Of a stretch of DNA of 64,000 nt, positions 55,874 through 64,000 are shown in pieces. The DNA lies in the NCBI RefSeq assembly GCF_001956045.1, contig NZ_MRTH01000011.1, positions 1 through 64,000 on the forward strand, read 5' to 3'. Positions within the stretch are counted from its first letter, which is position 1. Each line of letters opens with the position of its first letter. A program made the translations under genes and the position numbers. This DNA comes from Paenibacillus sp. FSL H7-0331. GTDB lineage: Bacteria; Bacillota; Bacilli; Paenibacillales; NBRC-103111. Under the pieces are notes generated by a model. The model did not search any database. It was not told where the DNA came from and saw only the letters and a list, made by a program, of their open reading frames with translations.

Positions 55874-58171
55874 ATGAAGGGCAAGCAGCTGGGAGGCCGT
55901 TACGAAATTCTGGATCGCGTAGGCGGAGGCGGAATGGCCATCGTATACAAGGCTCTGGATATTTTGCTGCACCGGCACGTTGCCGTTAAAATACTCCGTC
56001 TGCAATATGTGCATGATGAGGAATTTATTGAAAGGTTCCGTCGGGAAGCACAGGCAGCGGCTTCATTATCACACTCGAATATCGTTAGTATTTATGATGT
56101 GGGACAAGAGGAAGAAATCCATTATATTGTGATGGAATACATTGAAGGTACAACGCTAAACGATCTGATCAAAGATAAAGCTCCGCTTCAGGTGGAGGAA
56201 GCGATTCGAATAGCCAGCCAAATTTGTGAAGCTCTTGAGCACGCCCATCATAATCAAATCATTCATCGTGATATCAAACCTCATAATATACTTATCGGCA
56301 AAAATGGCAGGGTGAAGGTTACGGATTTTGGAATCGCGCGTGCTGTTACCTCGTCTACCATTACACAAACAGGCTCCGTCATGGGCTCTGTTCATTATTT
56401 TTCCCCTGAGCATGCGAAGGGAACCTTTACAGGGGAGCAATCAGACCTGTATTCACTTGGAATTGTCATGTATCAGATGTTGACCGGAAAGCTGCCTTTT
56501 ATCGGAGAAAGCCCGATTAGCGTAGCCCTCAAGCATCTGCAGGAAAATGTAGAGGATCCACGCCTCGTTAATCCATTAATTCCGCAAAGTGTGGAAAATG
56601 TGATCTTACGTGCAGTACGTAAAGATCCATCCGATCGTTATAGCTCAGCCAGCCAAATGCTTGAGGATCTGGAAAGCTGCTTGCTTCCGCATAGACGGAA
56701 TGAAGCCAAGCTGATTTTCAAAGATATTGATGAGCTGGATGAGGAAAAAACAAGAGTGATACCAGCCATACGTCCGGGTCAATATGTACCCATGAATGAA
56801 GAAGATGATGATGAGGGCTATTCCAAGGCGGATTCTTCATACAATGAAAAAAAGAAACGAGTATGGGTCAAGCCTGTCATTTGGATAGTTGTCTTGATCG
56901 GATTATTGGGCGGTATGTGGTATATGGTGGGGTATGTCAAGGCCAGTATGAAGGTTCAAGAGGTTATGGTGCCTAATGTAGTAGGCAAGCCTCTGGCAGA
57001 AGCCCAACAGATGCTAAAGGATGCTCAGTTGGATAATGATGTTATTAGGGAAGATTCCAAAGATGTTCCCAAAGATGTCGTTATCAGCCAAAGTTCCAGC
57101 AATATGAAAAAATTAATAAATAGCAAAATTACACTGCATGTAAGTAAAGGTATTGAATTGCAGAAGATGCCTAATCTGGTTAGCTCCAATTTAGCAGATG
57201 CCAAAACAGCTTTAATGGCAATGGGTATTAATCAAGAACGAATTGCCGTGGAGCAGCAATTTGAAGAAAAGGACCCTGGAACTGTACTACAGCAGACGCC
57301 GGTATCTAATGAACAGATCGATCCACTGAAGGTAAATGTAAAACTGGTCATAAGCAAGGGCAAAGAAACGTTCAAGATGAAAGACCTGATCGGTTTAACC
57401 GAGGAGGCAGCAAGAGCCTGGATTACGGCTAACAAGCTGAAGCTGGCAGCCAGTAATGTGACGACGGAAGCGAGCTATAAACAGCCCAAAGGCAGAGTTG
57501 TCAGACAGTTCCCTTATGAGCATGATGAAGAGGTTTCTCCGGGTTCGGAGATCACCCAATTGATTATTTCCTCAGGTTTTCCTGAGAATGCGGGTCCTAT
57601 GACCATTAAAATTCCGTATAAGCCAGCTGTCGAAGGGAAAGCGAGCACGGTCAAGATTAATTTGACCGATGCCCAGTATGATGAATTTGATTACAAATCG
57701 ATTCCTAATGTGACAAAGCCTTCAGAGGTTGAGGTCAAGCTGGTTGTTGCTCCTGATAAAAATGCGATTATTAAAGTTAGGCAGGACAATGAGCTCACTG
57801 ATCTGATTACAGTTACTTACCAGGATTACCTGGCTCAGAAAAGCGGCAAGCCGTTTAGTCCGCCAGCGTCGGGATCAGCAGGCTCTTCTACACAGAATCC
57901 AACCGGAACTGGTAATACTACCAAGCCAACAACACCGCAAGCTCCAGGAACCGGTACCGGTACGCCAGACACGGGAGCAGGAGCGAAACCGGGTGGGAAC
58001 ACAACTCCAGCCAATCCTGGAACTCCAGCTCCCGGAGGTACCGGTGCAGGAACAGGGGCTGGAACTGGAACAACACCGACAACGGGGGGAACGCCTCCCG
58101 CTGCCCCGGCAGCCAATCCGGCAGCACCAACGAATGTCAAACCAAGTAATCCAACTAATACAGGGGGCTAA
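55874..58171 (+). CDS. prkC: PASTA-domain Ser/Thr kinase PrkC
   Basis: A 765-residue membrane kinase sensing muropeptides. Kinase domain about 11-270: GGGGMAIVYKA, Lys in HVAVKIL, HRDIKPHNILI, DFGIARAV. One membrane segment lies at about 334-356. Three extracellular PASTA repeats follow (MVPNVVGKPLAEAQQML, KMPNLVSSNLADAKTAL, KMKDLIGLTEEAARAW). A separate beta-rich domain (about 570-655) leads to a C-terminal tail of Gly, Thr, Pro and Ala from about 660. In B. subtilis PrkC triggers spore germination. Confidence 0.94.
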   Translation: MKGKQLGGRYEILDRVGGGGMAIVYKALDILLHRHVAVKILRLQYVHDEEFIERFRREAQAAASLSHSNIVSIYDVGQEEEIHYIVMEYIEGTTLNDLIKDKAPLQVEEAIRIASQICEALEHAHHNQIIHRDIKPHNILIGKNGRVKVTDFGIARAVTSSTITQTGSVMGSVHYFSPEHAKGTFTGEQSDLYSLGIVMYQMLTGKLPFIGESPISVALKHLQENVEDPRLVNPLIPQSVENVILRAVRKDPSDRYSSASQMLEDLESCLLPHRRNEAKLIFKDIDELDEEKTRVIPAIRPGQYVPMNEEDDDEGYSKADSSYNEKKKRVWVKPVIWIVVLIGLLGGMWYMVGYVKASMKVQEVMVPNVVGKPLAEAQQMLKDAQLDNDVIREDSKDVPKDVVISQSSSNMKKLINSKITLHVSKGIELQKMPNLVSSNLADAKTALMAMGINQERIAVEQQFEEKDPGTVLQQTPVSNEQIDPLKVNVKLVISKGKETFKMKDLIGLTEEAARAWITANKLKLAASNVTTEASYKQPKGRVVRQFPYEHDEEVSPGSEITQLIISSGFPENAGPMTIKIPYKPAVEGKASTVKINLTDAQYDEFDYKSIPNVTKPSEVEVKLVVAPDKNAIIKVRQDNELTDLITVTYQDYLAQKSGKPFSPPASGSAGSSTQNPTGTGNTTKPTTPQAPGTGTGTPDTGAGAKPGGNTTPANPGTPAPGGTGAGTGAGTGTTPTTGGTPPAAPAANPAAPTNVKPSNPTNTGG

Positions 58172-58176
58172 GATAG

Positions 58177-59136
58177 ATGCCATCCGGCTTAATTATCAAG
58201 GCACTAAGTGGTTTTTATTATGTCCTTCCTGAAGATGAGCACAACATGGTATCGATTCAGTGTCGTGCCCGTGGTATTTTCAAAAAACGAGGCGAGTCCC
58301 CTCTTGTAGGGGACCGTGTCAAGTATGAGCTGACTGATAATGGAGAAGGCACTGTAGATGAAATTTTGCCGCGCATCTCGGAGCTTGTACGTCCACCGAT
58401 TGCCAATGTAGAGCTGGCTGTTCTTGTATTCGCTGTACAGGAGCCAGCTTTGAATTTGCAGCTGCTGGACAAATTTCTGGTGCATACCGAAAGCTCCGGT
58501 CTGCATACGATCATCTGTTTAACGAAACAGGATTTGATTGAAGAAATTCCTTGTCCCGTTGTTTCTTTGGAAGAAGAAAGCTCGGTAAATCTGCTGGATG
58601 AAAAGGATATCCCGCAAACGATGCAAGAGGTCGTTCGTATGTATGAAGCGATTGGGTATCAGGTAGTGGTAACAAGCGCCAAGCTGGGAATAGGTATCGA
58701 TACCGTTCTGGATCGCTTGGCAGGCCATATCAGCGTGTTTGCAGGCCAATCTGGTGTCGGCAAATCCTCATTGCTGAACGCTATGGTACCAGGGCTGCAG
58801 CTGGAAACGAATCAGATCAGTATGAAGCTTGGCAGAGGAAAGCATACAACTCGTCATGTGGAGCTGATTCGACTGCACAATGGAGGACTTGTCGCAGATA
58901 CACCGGGCTTCAGCTCACTTGATTTTATGCAGGTGAAGGAAGCTGAGGATCTGAGCGACAGCTTTAAGGAATTTCGGTCTTACTCTGCACAATGCAAGTT
59001 TCGGGGTTGTGTACATCTGCATGAGCCAGAATGTAAAGTAATTGAAGCCACACAAGCTGGGCATATCGCACCCTCGCGTTATAAACACTACCTGCATTTT
59101 TTAGGGGAAATTAAAGAGAGAAAAAGGAGGTACTGA
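58177..59136 (+). CDS. rsgA: Ribosome-assembly GTPase RsgA
   Basis: A 319-residue circularly permuted GTPase that checks 30S maturation. The OB domain is followed by G4-like LTKQD, then G1 [14 protein letters not shown], and [10 protein letters not shown]. The C-terminal zinc site ([16 protein letters not shown]) is complete. It starts six bases after prkC. The gene is linked to prkC in many Bacillales. Confidence 0.94.
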   Translation: MPSGLIIKALSGFYYVLPEDEHNMVSIQCRARGIFKKRGESPLVGDRVKYELTDNGEGTVDEILPRISELVRPPIANVELAVLVFAVQEPALNLQLLDKFLVHTESSGLHTIICLTKQDLIEEIPCPVVSLEEESSVNLLDEKDIPQTMQEVVRMYEAIGYQVVVTSAKLGIGIDTVLDRLAGHISVFAGQSGVGKSSLLNAMVPGLQLETNQISMKLGRGKHTTRHVELIRLHNGGLVADTPGFSSLDFMQVKEAEDLSDSFKEFRSYSAQCKFRGCVHLHEPECKVIEATQAGHIAPSRYKHYLHFLGEIKERKRRY

Positions 59137-59137
59137 T

Positions 59138-59794
59138 ATGCTGATTATTGCACCGTCCATATTATCCGCAGACTTTGCCCAATTGGGAGCAGAAATTGCT
59201 GATGTGGAAAGAGGAGGAGCAGATTGGATCCACGTTGACGTCATGGATGGGCATTTTGTCCCTAACATTACGATCGGCCCCCTTATCGTGCAAGCGATCC
59301 GTCCACACACACAGCTTCCTCTCGATGTCCATTTGATGATCGAGAATCCGGATGCATATATTCCGGCATTCGTCCAAGCGGGAGCAGACCACATATCCGT
59401 TCATGTAGAAGCATGCAAGCATTTACATCGGACTTTGAAATTTATAAAAGAACAGGGAATCAAAGCGGGTGTCGTGCTGAATCCGGCAACACCGCTATCT
59501 TCAATTGAGTATGTAATGAACGAGAGCCTGGATTATGTGCTGTTAATGACCGTTAATCCTGGTTTTGGCGGTCAACAATTTATTGAAGGAATGCTGCCGA
59601 AAATTTCCAAGCTGCGCGAAATGCTGAATGAGCGGGGGCTTCACCATGTCGATATTCAAGTGGATGGTGGTGTGAATGCTGAGACAGCGCGTCAGGTTGC
59701 GGCCGCTGGAGCCAATGTTCTTGTAGCGGGCAATGCCGTGTTTGGACATGCGGATCGTGCAGAAGCGATCAGGTTAATACGAGGCAGGGAGTGA
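59138..59794 (+). CDS. rpe: Ribulose-phosphate 3-epimerase
   Basis: A 218-residue TIM-barrel enzyme of the pentose phosphate pathway. Typical motifs are [53 protein letters not shown] and [18 protein letters not shown] overlaps the rsgA end. In B. subtilis thiN follows; here a small membrane-protein gene does. Confidence 0.95.
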   Translation: MLIIAPSILSADFAQLGAEIADVERGGADWIHVDVMDGHFVPNITIGPLIVQAIRPHTQLPLDVHLMIENPDAYIPAFVQAGADHISVHVEACKHLHRTLKFIKEQGIKAGVVLNPATPLSSIEYVMNESLDYVLLMTVNPGFGGQQFIEGMLPKISKLREMLNERGLHHVDIQVDGGVNAETARQVAAAGANVLVAGNAVFGHADRAEAIRLIRGRE

Positions 59795-59801
59795 TCGTTC
59801 T

Positions 59802-60059
59802 TTGAAATTCCTGATCGTATTGATGTACAGTTTGCTGTGCGCGGTGTTGCTTAATCTTTTTTCGCAAATTCAGGACTTGCTTAAATATTTATTTTCTTTA
59901 GGTGCCTTGTATCTGGGTATTCAATTTTTCAAAAAGCATGATGAAAAATGGATGCGGATTACATTTGTCATATTGACGATTATTCTGTATTTTATTGCAG
60001 CCGTTGTTTATGCTTTTTATCGATACCTACAATATGGTGATGTACCTGCTCCTAGTTAG
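59802..60059 (+). CDS. Small membrane protein
   Basis: An 85-residue protein with three predicted membrane segments (LIVLMYSLLCAVLLNLF, LFSLGALYLGIQFF, ITFVILTIILYFIAAVVYAF). I do not recognise the family. The TTG start at 59802 lies seven bases after the rpe stop and needs a weak site; an alternative start is not obvious. It takes the place held by thiN in B. subtilis. Confidence 0.55.
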   Translation: MKFLIVLMYSLLCAVLLNLFSQIQDLLKYLFSLGALYLGIQFFKKHDEKWMRITFVILTIILYFIAAVVYAFYRYLQYGDVPAPS

Positions 60060-60293
60060 ACAAGACGGATTAGTTCAATGGTTTTGTCATAAATCGGCAT
60101 GATGCCTCATAAACTGGTTACAAAAGTTACGGCTTTTGTGGCCTTTTTTTGTTTTATTTTGGACTTGGTTAAATGTTAGGCACTTTTTCCAAGCTGCGGA
60201 ATATAATGGAGTATGATGAGCCATGTTCCTGGTCAAATGAGGAATGCAATGTCAGGAAAACGAACAATCGAGTGAGCTGAAGGAGGGGTAGAA
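60060..60293. promoter_or_regulatory. Leader region of spoVM
   Basis: It contains the terminator at 60120-60150 and then the presumed sporulation promoter of spoVM, which I could not pinpoint. AAGGAGGGG near 60280-60288 is its ribosome binding site. Confidence 0.4.
60120..60150 (+). terminator. Terminator before spoVM
   Basis: ACAAAAG (60120-60126) and CTTTTGT (60133-60139) pair around TTACGG and are followed by GGCC and seven T. It ends the rpe transcript. Confidence 0.7.
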
Positions 60294-60374
60294 GTGAAAT
60301 TTTATACAATCAAGCTACCAAGGTTTTTGGGCGGTCTTGTAAAGGCTGTACTTCATACATTCAGCAAAAATTGA
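60294..60374 (+). CDS. spoVM: Stage V sporulation protein SpoVM
   Basis: A 26-residue amphipathic peptide, MKFYTIKLPRFLGGLVKAVL followed by HTFSKN, that matches B. subtilis SpoVM nearly position for position (Pro9 and the Gly pair are present). SpoVM marks the convex forespore membrane and anchors the SpoIVA coat base. GTG 60294 follows AAGGAGGGG. It is too short for normal gene calls and shows the host makes endospores. It lies between rpe and the convergent rpmB, as in B. subtilis. Confidence 0.93.
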   Translation: MKFYTIKLPRFLGGLVKAVLHTFSKN

Positions 60375-60420
60375 TACATGGATGCGAATAGAAATCGTGG
60401 ACGCCTCTGTACGAACACCA

Positions 60421-60450
60421 AAAAAAGCACCTGAGAGCAGGTGCTTTTTG
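60421..60450. terminator. Bidirectional terminator between spoVM and rpmB
   Basis: GCACCTG (60427-60433) and CAGGTGC (60438-60444) with A- and T-runs on the two sides. It can end both spoVM and the convergent rpmB. Confidence 0.8.
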
Positions 60451-60465
60451 TACGTGGAAGTGAAA

Positions 60466-60654
60466 CTACACACGTGCGATTTTGCCGGATTTCAAAGCCC
60501 TTGTGCTAACATAAACACGCTTTGGTTTACCGTCCACAAGAATACGAACCTTTTGAACGTTAACACCCCAAGTACGTTTCGCCTTGTTATTCGCATGAGA
60601 AACGTGGTTGCCTGTTCCAGGTTTTTTGCCAGTAATGAAACATTTGCGGGACAT
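60466..60654 (-). CDS. rpmB: 50S ribosomal protein L28
   Basis: A 62-residue L28: [40 protein letters not shown] and [12 protein letters not shown] strong AAGGAGGTG lies upstream. It carries only Cys4 and lacks the paired CxxC of zinc-type L28. Confidence 0.95.
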   Translation of the reverse strand: MSRKCFITGKKPGTGNHVSHANNKAKRTWGVNVQKVRILVDGKPKRVYVSTRALKSGKIARV

Positions 60655-60887
60655 TGTACTACACCTCCTTAAAAGCCTCGAAGACCCTTAAGTCTTGTCC
60701 TCGGAAGCGATCTCTCTATAAGCAAAGAGTATTCAAAAACATACTTGGATATCATATCACAGCACAATAAATGCCGTCAATGTCACAATGATGATTTTGT
60801 GTGGACAATTGGCGTATTTATTTATTTATTCATGTTATTATAGTAGAATGAGACAAGGATAACTTGTAAACCAAAGGGGCTGGGAAG

Positions 60888-61250
60888 ATGACGATTGAAC
60901 TGGATGCAGAATATGGAAAAATATATGTAGCAGATGAGGTCATCGCCATGTTGGCGGGTTCGGCAGCTTTGGAATGCTATGGACTTGTAGGTATGGCAAC
61001 ACGTAATCAATTAAAGGATGGAATAGCTGAATTACTCAGACGTGACAATTCGAGCAGAGGCGTCGTCGTTCATCGTCATGGTCAGGAAGCTCCGGTCATC
61101 GATCTCTACATTATTGTAGGGTATGGTACTAAAATATCAGTTGTCGCCCAAAATGTACAAAGGAAAGTTAAATATATATTAAATGATGTTGTTGGACTAA
61201 AGGTAGACGTTGTGAACATCTATGTACAAGGAGTACGTGTAATTCAGTAG
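60888..61250 (+). CDS. yloU: Asp23/Gls24-family protein YloU
   Basis: A 120-residue protein of the Asp23 family: IYVADEVIAMLAGSAALECYG, then VIDLYIIVGYGTKISVVAQN, VQRKVKYILNDVVGLKV. In staphylococci relatives coat the membrane and link to the wall stress response. It is paired with yloV, as in most Firmicutes. Start ATG 60888; AAAGGGGCTGGG upstream. Confidence 0.93.
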   Translation: MTIELDAEYGKIYVADEVIAMLAGSAALECYGLVGMATRNQLKDGIAELLRRDNSSRGVVVHRHGQEAPVIDLYIIVGYGTKISVVAQNVQRKVKYILNDVVGLKVDVVNIYVQGVRVIQ

Positions 61251-61312
61251 CTTGAAAAGGCGCTTATGCGTCGGTGCTGAGCAGGGTACTTGTGGCAGAA
61301 GGAGGGAATCAA

Positions 61313-63100
61313 TTGAGTAAGCGCTTAAATGTACTAAACGGAACGGATTTTATTCGAATGGTCGAAATGGGTGCTGAACAGCTCCGTTTAAATGCGGATA
61401 AGGTCAATGCGCTTAATGTATTTCCTGTACCTGATGGGGATACGGGAACGAATATGAATCTGACTTTTACATCCGGTGTTGAAGAGCTGCGCCGACGTCC
61501 TTCTTCTCATATCGGTAAAGCGGCAGAAGCTCTGGCGAAGGGGCTGTTGATGGGAGCCAGAGGCAACTCGGGGGTTATTTTATCACAGCTGTTTCGTGGG
61601 TTTGCCAAGTCTGTCGCGAATATGGAAGAGGTCCATGTCGAGCAACTGGCAGCCGCTTTTCAGCAAGGTGTAGATATGGCATATAAGGCCGTTGTAAAGC
61701 CGGTTGAGGGAACGATTCTGACCGTAGCGAAGGAAGCTGCCAAACAAGGTATACAGCATGTCAAACGGCCGTCGGATATCCAATCACTGATGAATGAAAT
61801 ATACAATAGAGCAAGTGAGGCCCTGGCTCACACGCCAGAGCAATTACCTGTATTGAAGCAGGTTGGGGTTGTTGATGCCGGAGGGCAGGGACTGCTGTTT
61901 ATTTATAATGGTTTTGTTCATGCATTGACAGATTCGGCTATAGACACTACTCACACCGTCGTTGGGCATGCACCCAGCAGCGCGCGGTATTTAGCAGTGG
62001 CTCCAAGAGCTATTAGCAGTGCAAGCGTTACCGACAAGCAGCAGGGACATCATGAGCCAGTAAGCGCACAAGCCAAGCTTGCAACTGAGGACATCGTATT
62101 CGGTTACTGCACCGAATTCATGGTGACACTGAATAAGCAAAAGGCGAAGGCTCGCCCGTTTGAGGAACATGATTTCCGTGAACGTCTTTCTGCATTCGGT
62201 GATTCACTTCTGGTCGTATCCGATGATGACTTGGTCAGAGTCCATATTCATGCGGAATATCCAGGTACAGTGATGAATGCGGCAATGGAGTATGGCGAAC
62301 TGAGTCGCATCAAGATCGAGAATATGCGTGATCAGCATTCACATATTTTGATGGAGGAATTGGAGCAGGCACAGCTTAACCATCATGCAGCCTCGGCATC
62401 AGTCCTTTCTCTGCAAGTTCTAAAGGAAGCGGTGAAGCTGCAGCCTTATGGTTTCATGGCAATATCAGCGGGAGCAGGAATAAGTGGAATTTTTAAAAGT
62501 TTAGGTGCGGATCAGGTGATTCATGGTGGCCAGTCGATGAATCCAAGTACTGAGGATATCGTTAAGGCTGTGAACCAGATTGATGCACAGACCGTCTTTG
62601 TATTGCCGAACAACTCTAATATTTTACTGGCTGCAGTGCAAGCCGTCCAGCTGGTAGAAGGGAAAAATCTTGTCGTTATTCCAACCCGTACCATTCCACA
62701 AGGCATAGCGGCTATGATTGCTTTTCAGGAAAATGAGGAGCCTGAGGTTAATATTAATCTTATGCAGCAGGCAGCAGAGCAGGTTGAATCGGGAGCTGTC
62801 ACTTATGCAGTTCGTGATACGACATTGGATGGGCTGGACATTAAGCAGGGGGATTATATCGGGCTCCATAATAGCAAAATTATTACGGCAGATGAAAATT
62901 TACTCACAGCCTGCAGGGCGTTAATCGACAGCTTGCTTGTCAATGGCGGTGAAGTGGTTACGATCTATACCGGGGAAGAAGCGAACGAAGAACAGAGCCA
63001 GCAGTTGGTACAGTACATCGAACAAACCTACAGTGACGTGGAAGTGGAAATTCATCGAGGTGGCCAGCCTGTTTATTTCTATATCATATCTGCAGAATAA
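61313..63100 (+). CDS. fakA: Fatty acid kinase subunit FakA (YloV)
   Basis: A 595-residue protein with an N-terminal DAK2 domain (DKVNALNVFPVPDGDTGTNM, LLMGARGNSGVILSQLFRG) that binds ATP, a middle domain and a C-terminal DegV-like domain. With a FakB acyl-binding partner it makes acyl-phosphate from exogenous fatty acids. TTG 61313 is preferred because AAGGAGGG lies seven bases before it; an in-phase GTG at 61274 has no site. The next gene encodes a DegV-family protein of the FakB type. Confidence 0.92.
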   Translation: MSKRLNVLNGTDFIRMVEMGAEQLRLNADKVNALNVFPVPDGDTGTNMNLTFTSGVEELRRRPSSHIGKAAEALAKGLLMGARGNSGVILSQLFRGFAKSVANMEEVHVEQLAAAFQQGVDMAYKAVVKPVEGTILTVAKEAAKQGIQHVKRPSDIQSLMNEIYNRASEALAHTPEQLPVLKQVGVVDAGGQGLLFIYNGFVHALTDSAIDTTHTVVGHAPSSARYLAVAPRAISSASVTDKQQGHHEPVSAQAKLATEDIVFGYCTEFMVTLNKQKAKARPFEEHDFRERLSAFGDSLLVVSDDDLVRVHIHAEYPGTVMNAAMEYGELSRIKIENMRDQHSHILMEELEQAQLNHHAASASVLSLQVLKEAVKLQPYGFMAISAGAGISGIFKSLGADQVIHGGQSMNPSTEDIVKAVNQIDAQTVFVLPNNSNILLAAVQAVQLVEGKNLVVIPTRTIPQGIAAMIAFQENEEPEVNINLMQQAAEQVESGAVTYAVRDTTLDGLDIKQGDYIGLHNSKIITADENLLTACRALIDSLLVNGGEVVTIYTGEEANEEQSQQLVQYIEQTYSDVEVEIHRGGQPVYFYIISAE

Positions 63101-63143
63101 GCATCGTTTTTAATATGAAATTATACAGAATGGGGGATATCGA

Positions 63144-63995
63144 TTGAGACAGGTTCGCATCGTTACGGACAGCACTGCGGATATTCCGGCAGAGCTGCAG
63201 CATACACTTGACATACACGTGGTTCCTTTGAAAGTTCATTTTGGAACTGACACCTATCAGGATGGTGTGGATATGGGATCTGAGGCTTTTTTTGAGAAGC
63301 TGGTTGCTTCCCATGTACTGCCCACCACCTCTCAACCGTCTCCGGTAGAATTTCTCGAAACCTTCAAAAGGCTGGCGAAGGAGTCGGACGCACCGATCCT
63401 TTCCTTTCATTTGTCATCGGCATTAAGTGGTACGTATCAATCGGCTATCCTGGCCCAAAACATGCTGGAGGTACCGGTGGATGTAACTGTGATTGACTCC
63501 AAATTGTGTTCTTACGGATTCGGCATGCACGTTGTGGCAGCGGCAGAGGCAGCAAGGGAAGGCAAGAGCAAGGATGAGATTATACAGCTCGTAGATAGAA
63601 TGCGGAAAGAAATGAAGCTTTACTTTCTGGTAGATACACTGGAGTACTTGCAAAAGGGTGGTCGTATCGGAAAAGCTGCTGCATTGCTTGGTTCTCTATT
63701 GAATATTAAGCCGATTTTGTCAATGAATGCAGATGGTGAGGTGTATTCTGTGGACAAGGTCCGTGGTCATAAAAAAGCTTTGGCAAGAATCGCCGAGCTG
63801 CTGAAGCGAGATTTTGGTGATCGACCTCTGCAAATCGGAATTGCAGATGCAAATAGTAAAGCAGGAGCGGAAGAATTCAGCTTGATGATGGAACAGCACT
63901 TTAATGTGAAGCATCAGCAGCTTACGCAAATTGGTCCTGTTGTCGGCACACATACCGGTCCGGGAACCGTAGCTGTGTTCGTCTGCCCGGTTTAA
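63144..63995 (+). CDS. DegV-family fatty-acid-binding protein (FakB-like)
   Basis: A 283-residue DegV-family protein: VRIVTDSTADIPAEL, TSQPSPVEFLETFKRL, LSSALSGTYQSAILA, LQKGGRIGKAAALLG and IGPVVGTHTGPGT. The conserved TSQPS and HTGPG loops bind the acyl carboxylate in FakB. It starts at TTG 63144 with GGGGGA upstream, 43 bp after fakA, so the two probably work together. The stop lies five bases from the window end. Confidence 0.9.
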   Translation: MRQVRIVTDSTADIPAELQHTLDIHVVPLKVHFGTDTYQDGVDMGSEAFFEKLVASHVLPTTSQPSPVEFLETFKRLAKESDAPILSFHLSSALSGTYQSAILAQNMLEVPVDVTVIDSKLCSYGFGMHVVAAAEAAREGKSKDEIIQLVDRMRKEMKLYFLVDTLEYLQKGGRIGKAAALLGSLLNIKPILSMNADGEVYSVDKVRGHKKALARIAELLKRDFGDRPLQIGIADANSKAGAEEFSLMMEQHFNVKHQQLTQIGPVVGTHTGPGTVAVFVCPV

Positions 63996-64000
63996 TATGA

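Noticed and set aside
57835..58183. Long open frames antisense to the PrkC tail
   Set aside because: They arise from the repetitive Gly/Thr/Pro/Ala codons of prkC and have no start context.

Overview
The window reads as a chromosome segment of a Paenibacillus-like, spore-forming Bacillales bacterium. The right 36 kb carries, in the Bacillus subtilis order, rqcH (yloA)-yloB-yloC-remA-gmk-rpoZ-coaBC-priA-def-fmt-rsmB-rlmN-prpC-prkC-rsgA-rpe-spoVM-rpmB-yloU-yloV, with dapF and a yitJ-type gene inserted after yloB. spoVM (26 codons) is present. Shine-Dalgarno sites are strong and GTG/TTG starts are common.

Region 1 (1-9.3 kb) is an accessory zone. It holds an IS110 transposase with an in-frame stop and an IS3 element that has lost its catalytic half. 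It also holds a hydrolase with an AraC regulator, a DGQHR (DndB-like) gene divergent from a C-protein-like XRE regulator with C-box-like operators, and an HNH-like gene. Copies of a 19-21 bp repeat lie in inverted orientation around the hydrolase/AraC pair and around the HNH-like gene, like the ends of two degraded transposon cassettes.

Region 2 (9.6-19.1 kb) is a restriction/defence block: a complete type I hsdM-hsdS-hsdR operon, a frameshifted nuclease-like gene, a decayed NERD-membrane-OB-fold gene and an intact PD-(D/E)XK-type gene.

Region 3 (about 19.6-27.3 kb) is AT-rich. It is a Tn554-like element whose operon encodes a small protein, three different tyrosine recombinases (418, 898 and 545 aa) and a TnpC-like coiled-coil protein. 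The 898-aa recombinase has five tandem helix-turn-helix segments at its N-terminus. The right end interrupts a thermonuclease lipoprotein gene just after its GIDTPE motif. A complete thermonuclease gene sits at the left end in the same orientation, which suggests that the element brings a replacement 5' part for the gene it splits.

Region 4 (27.5-64 kb) is core chromosome. It starts with an XPB-type helicase and a partner gene, followed by ylbF, an asparaginase and ylbG, a LysR regulator, a PHP phosphoesterase and galU. Convergent rqcH and then the yloB-to-yloV housekeeping run follow. That run covers purine nucleotide and CoA synthesis, replication restart, formyl-Met handling, rRNA methylation, the PrpC/PrkC phosphatase-kinase pair, ribosome assembly, sporulation and fatty-acid kinase (FakA with a DegV/FakB-type protein). 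No tRNA, rRNA or CRISPR array was seen.
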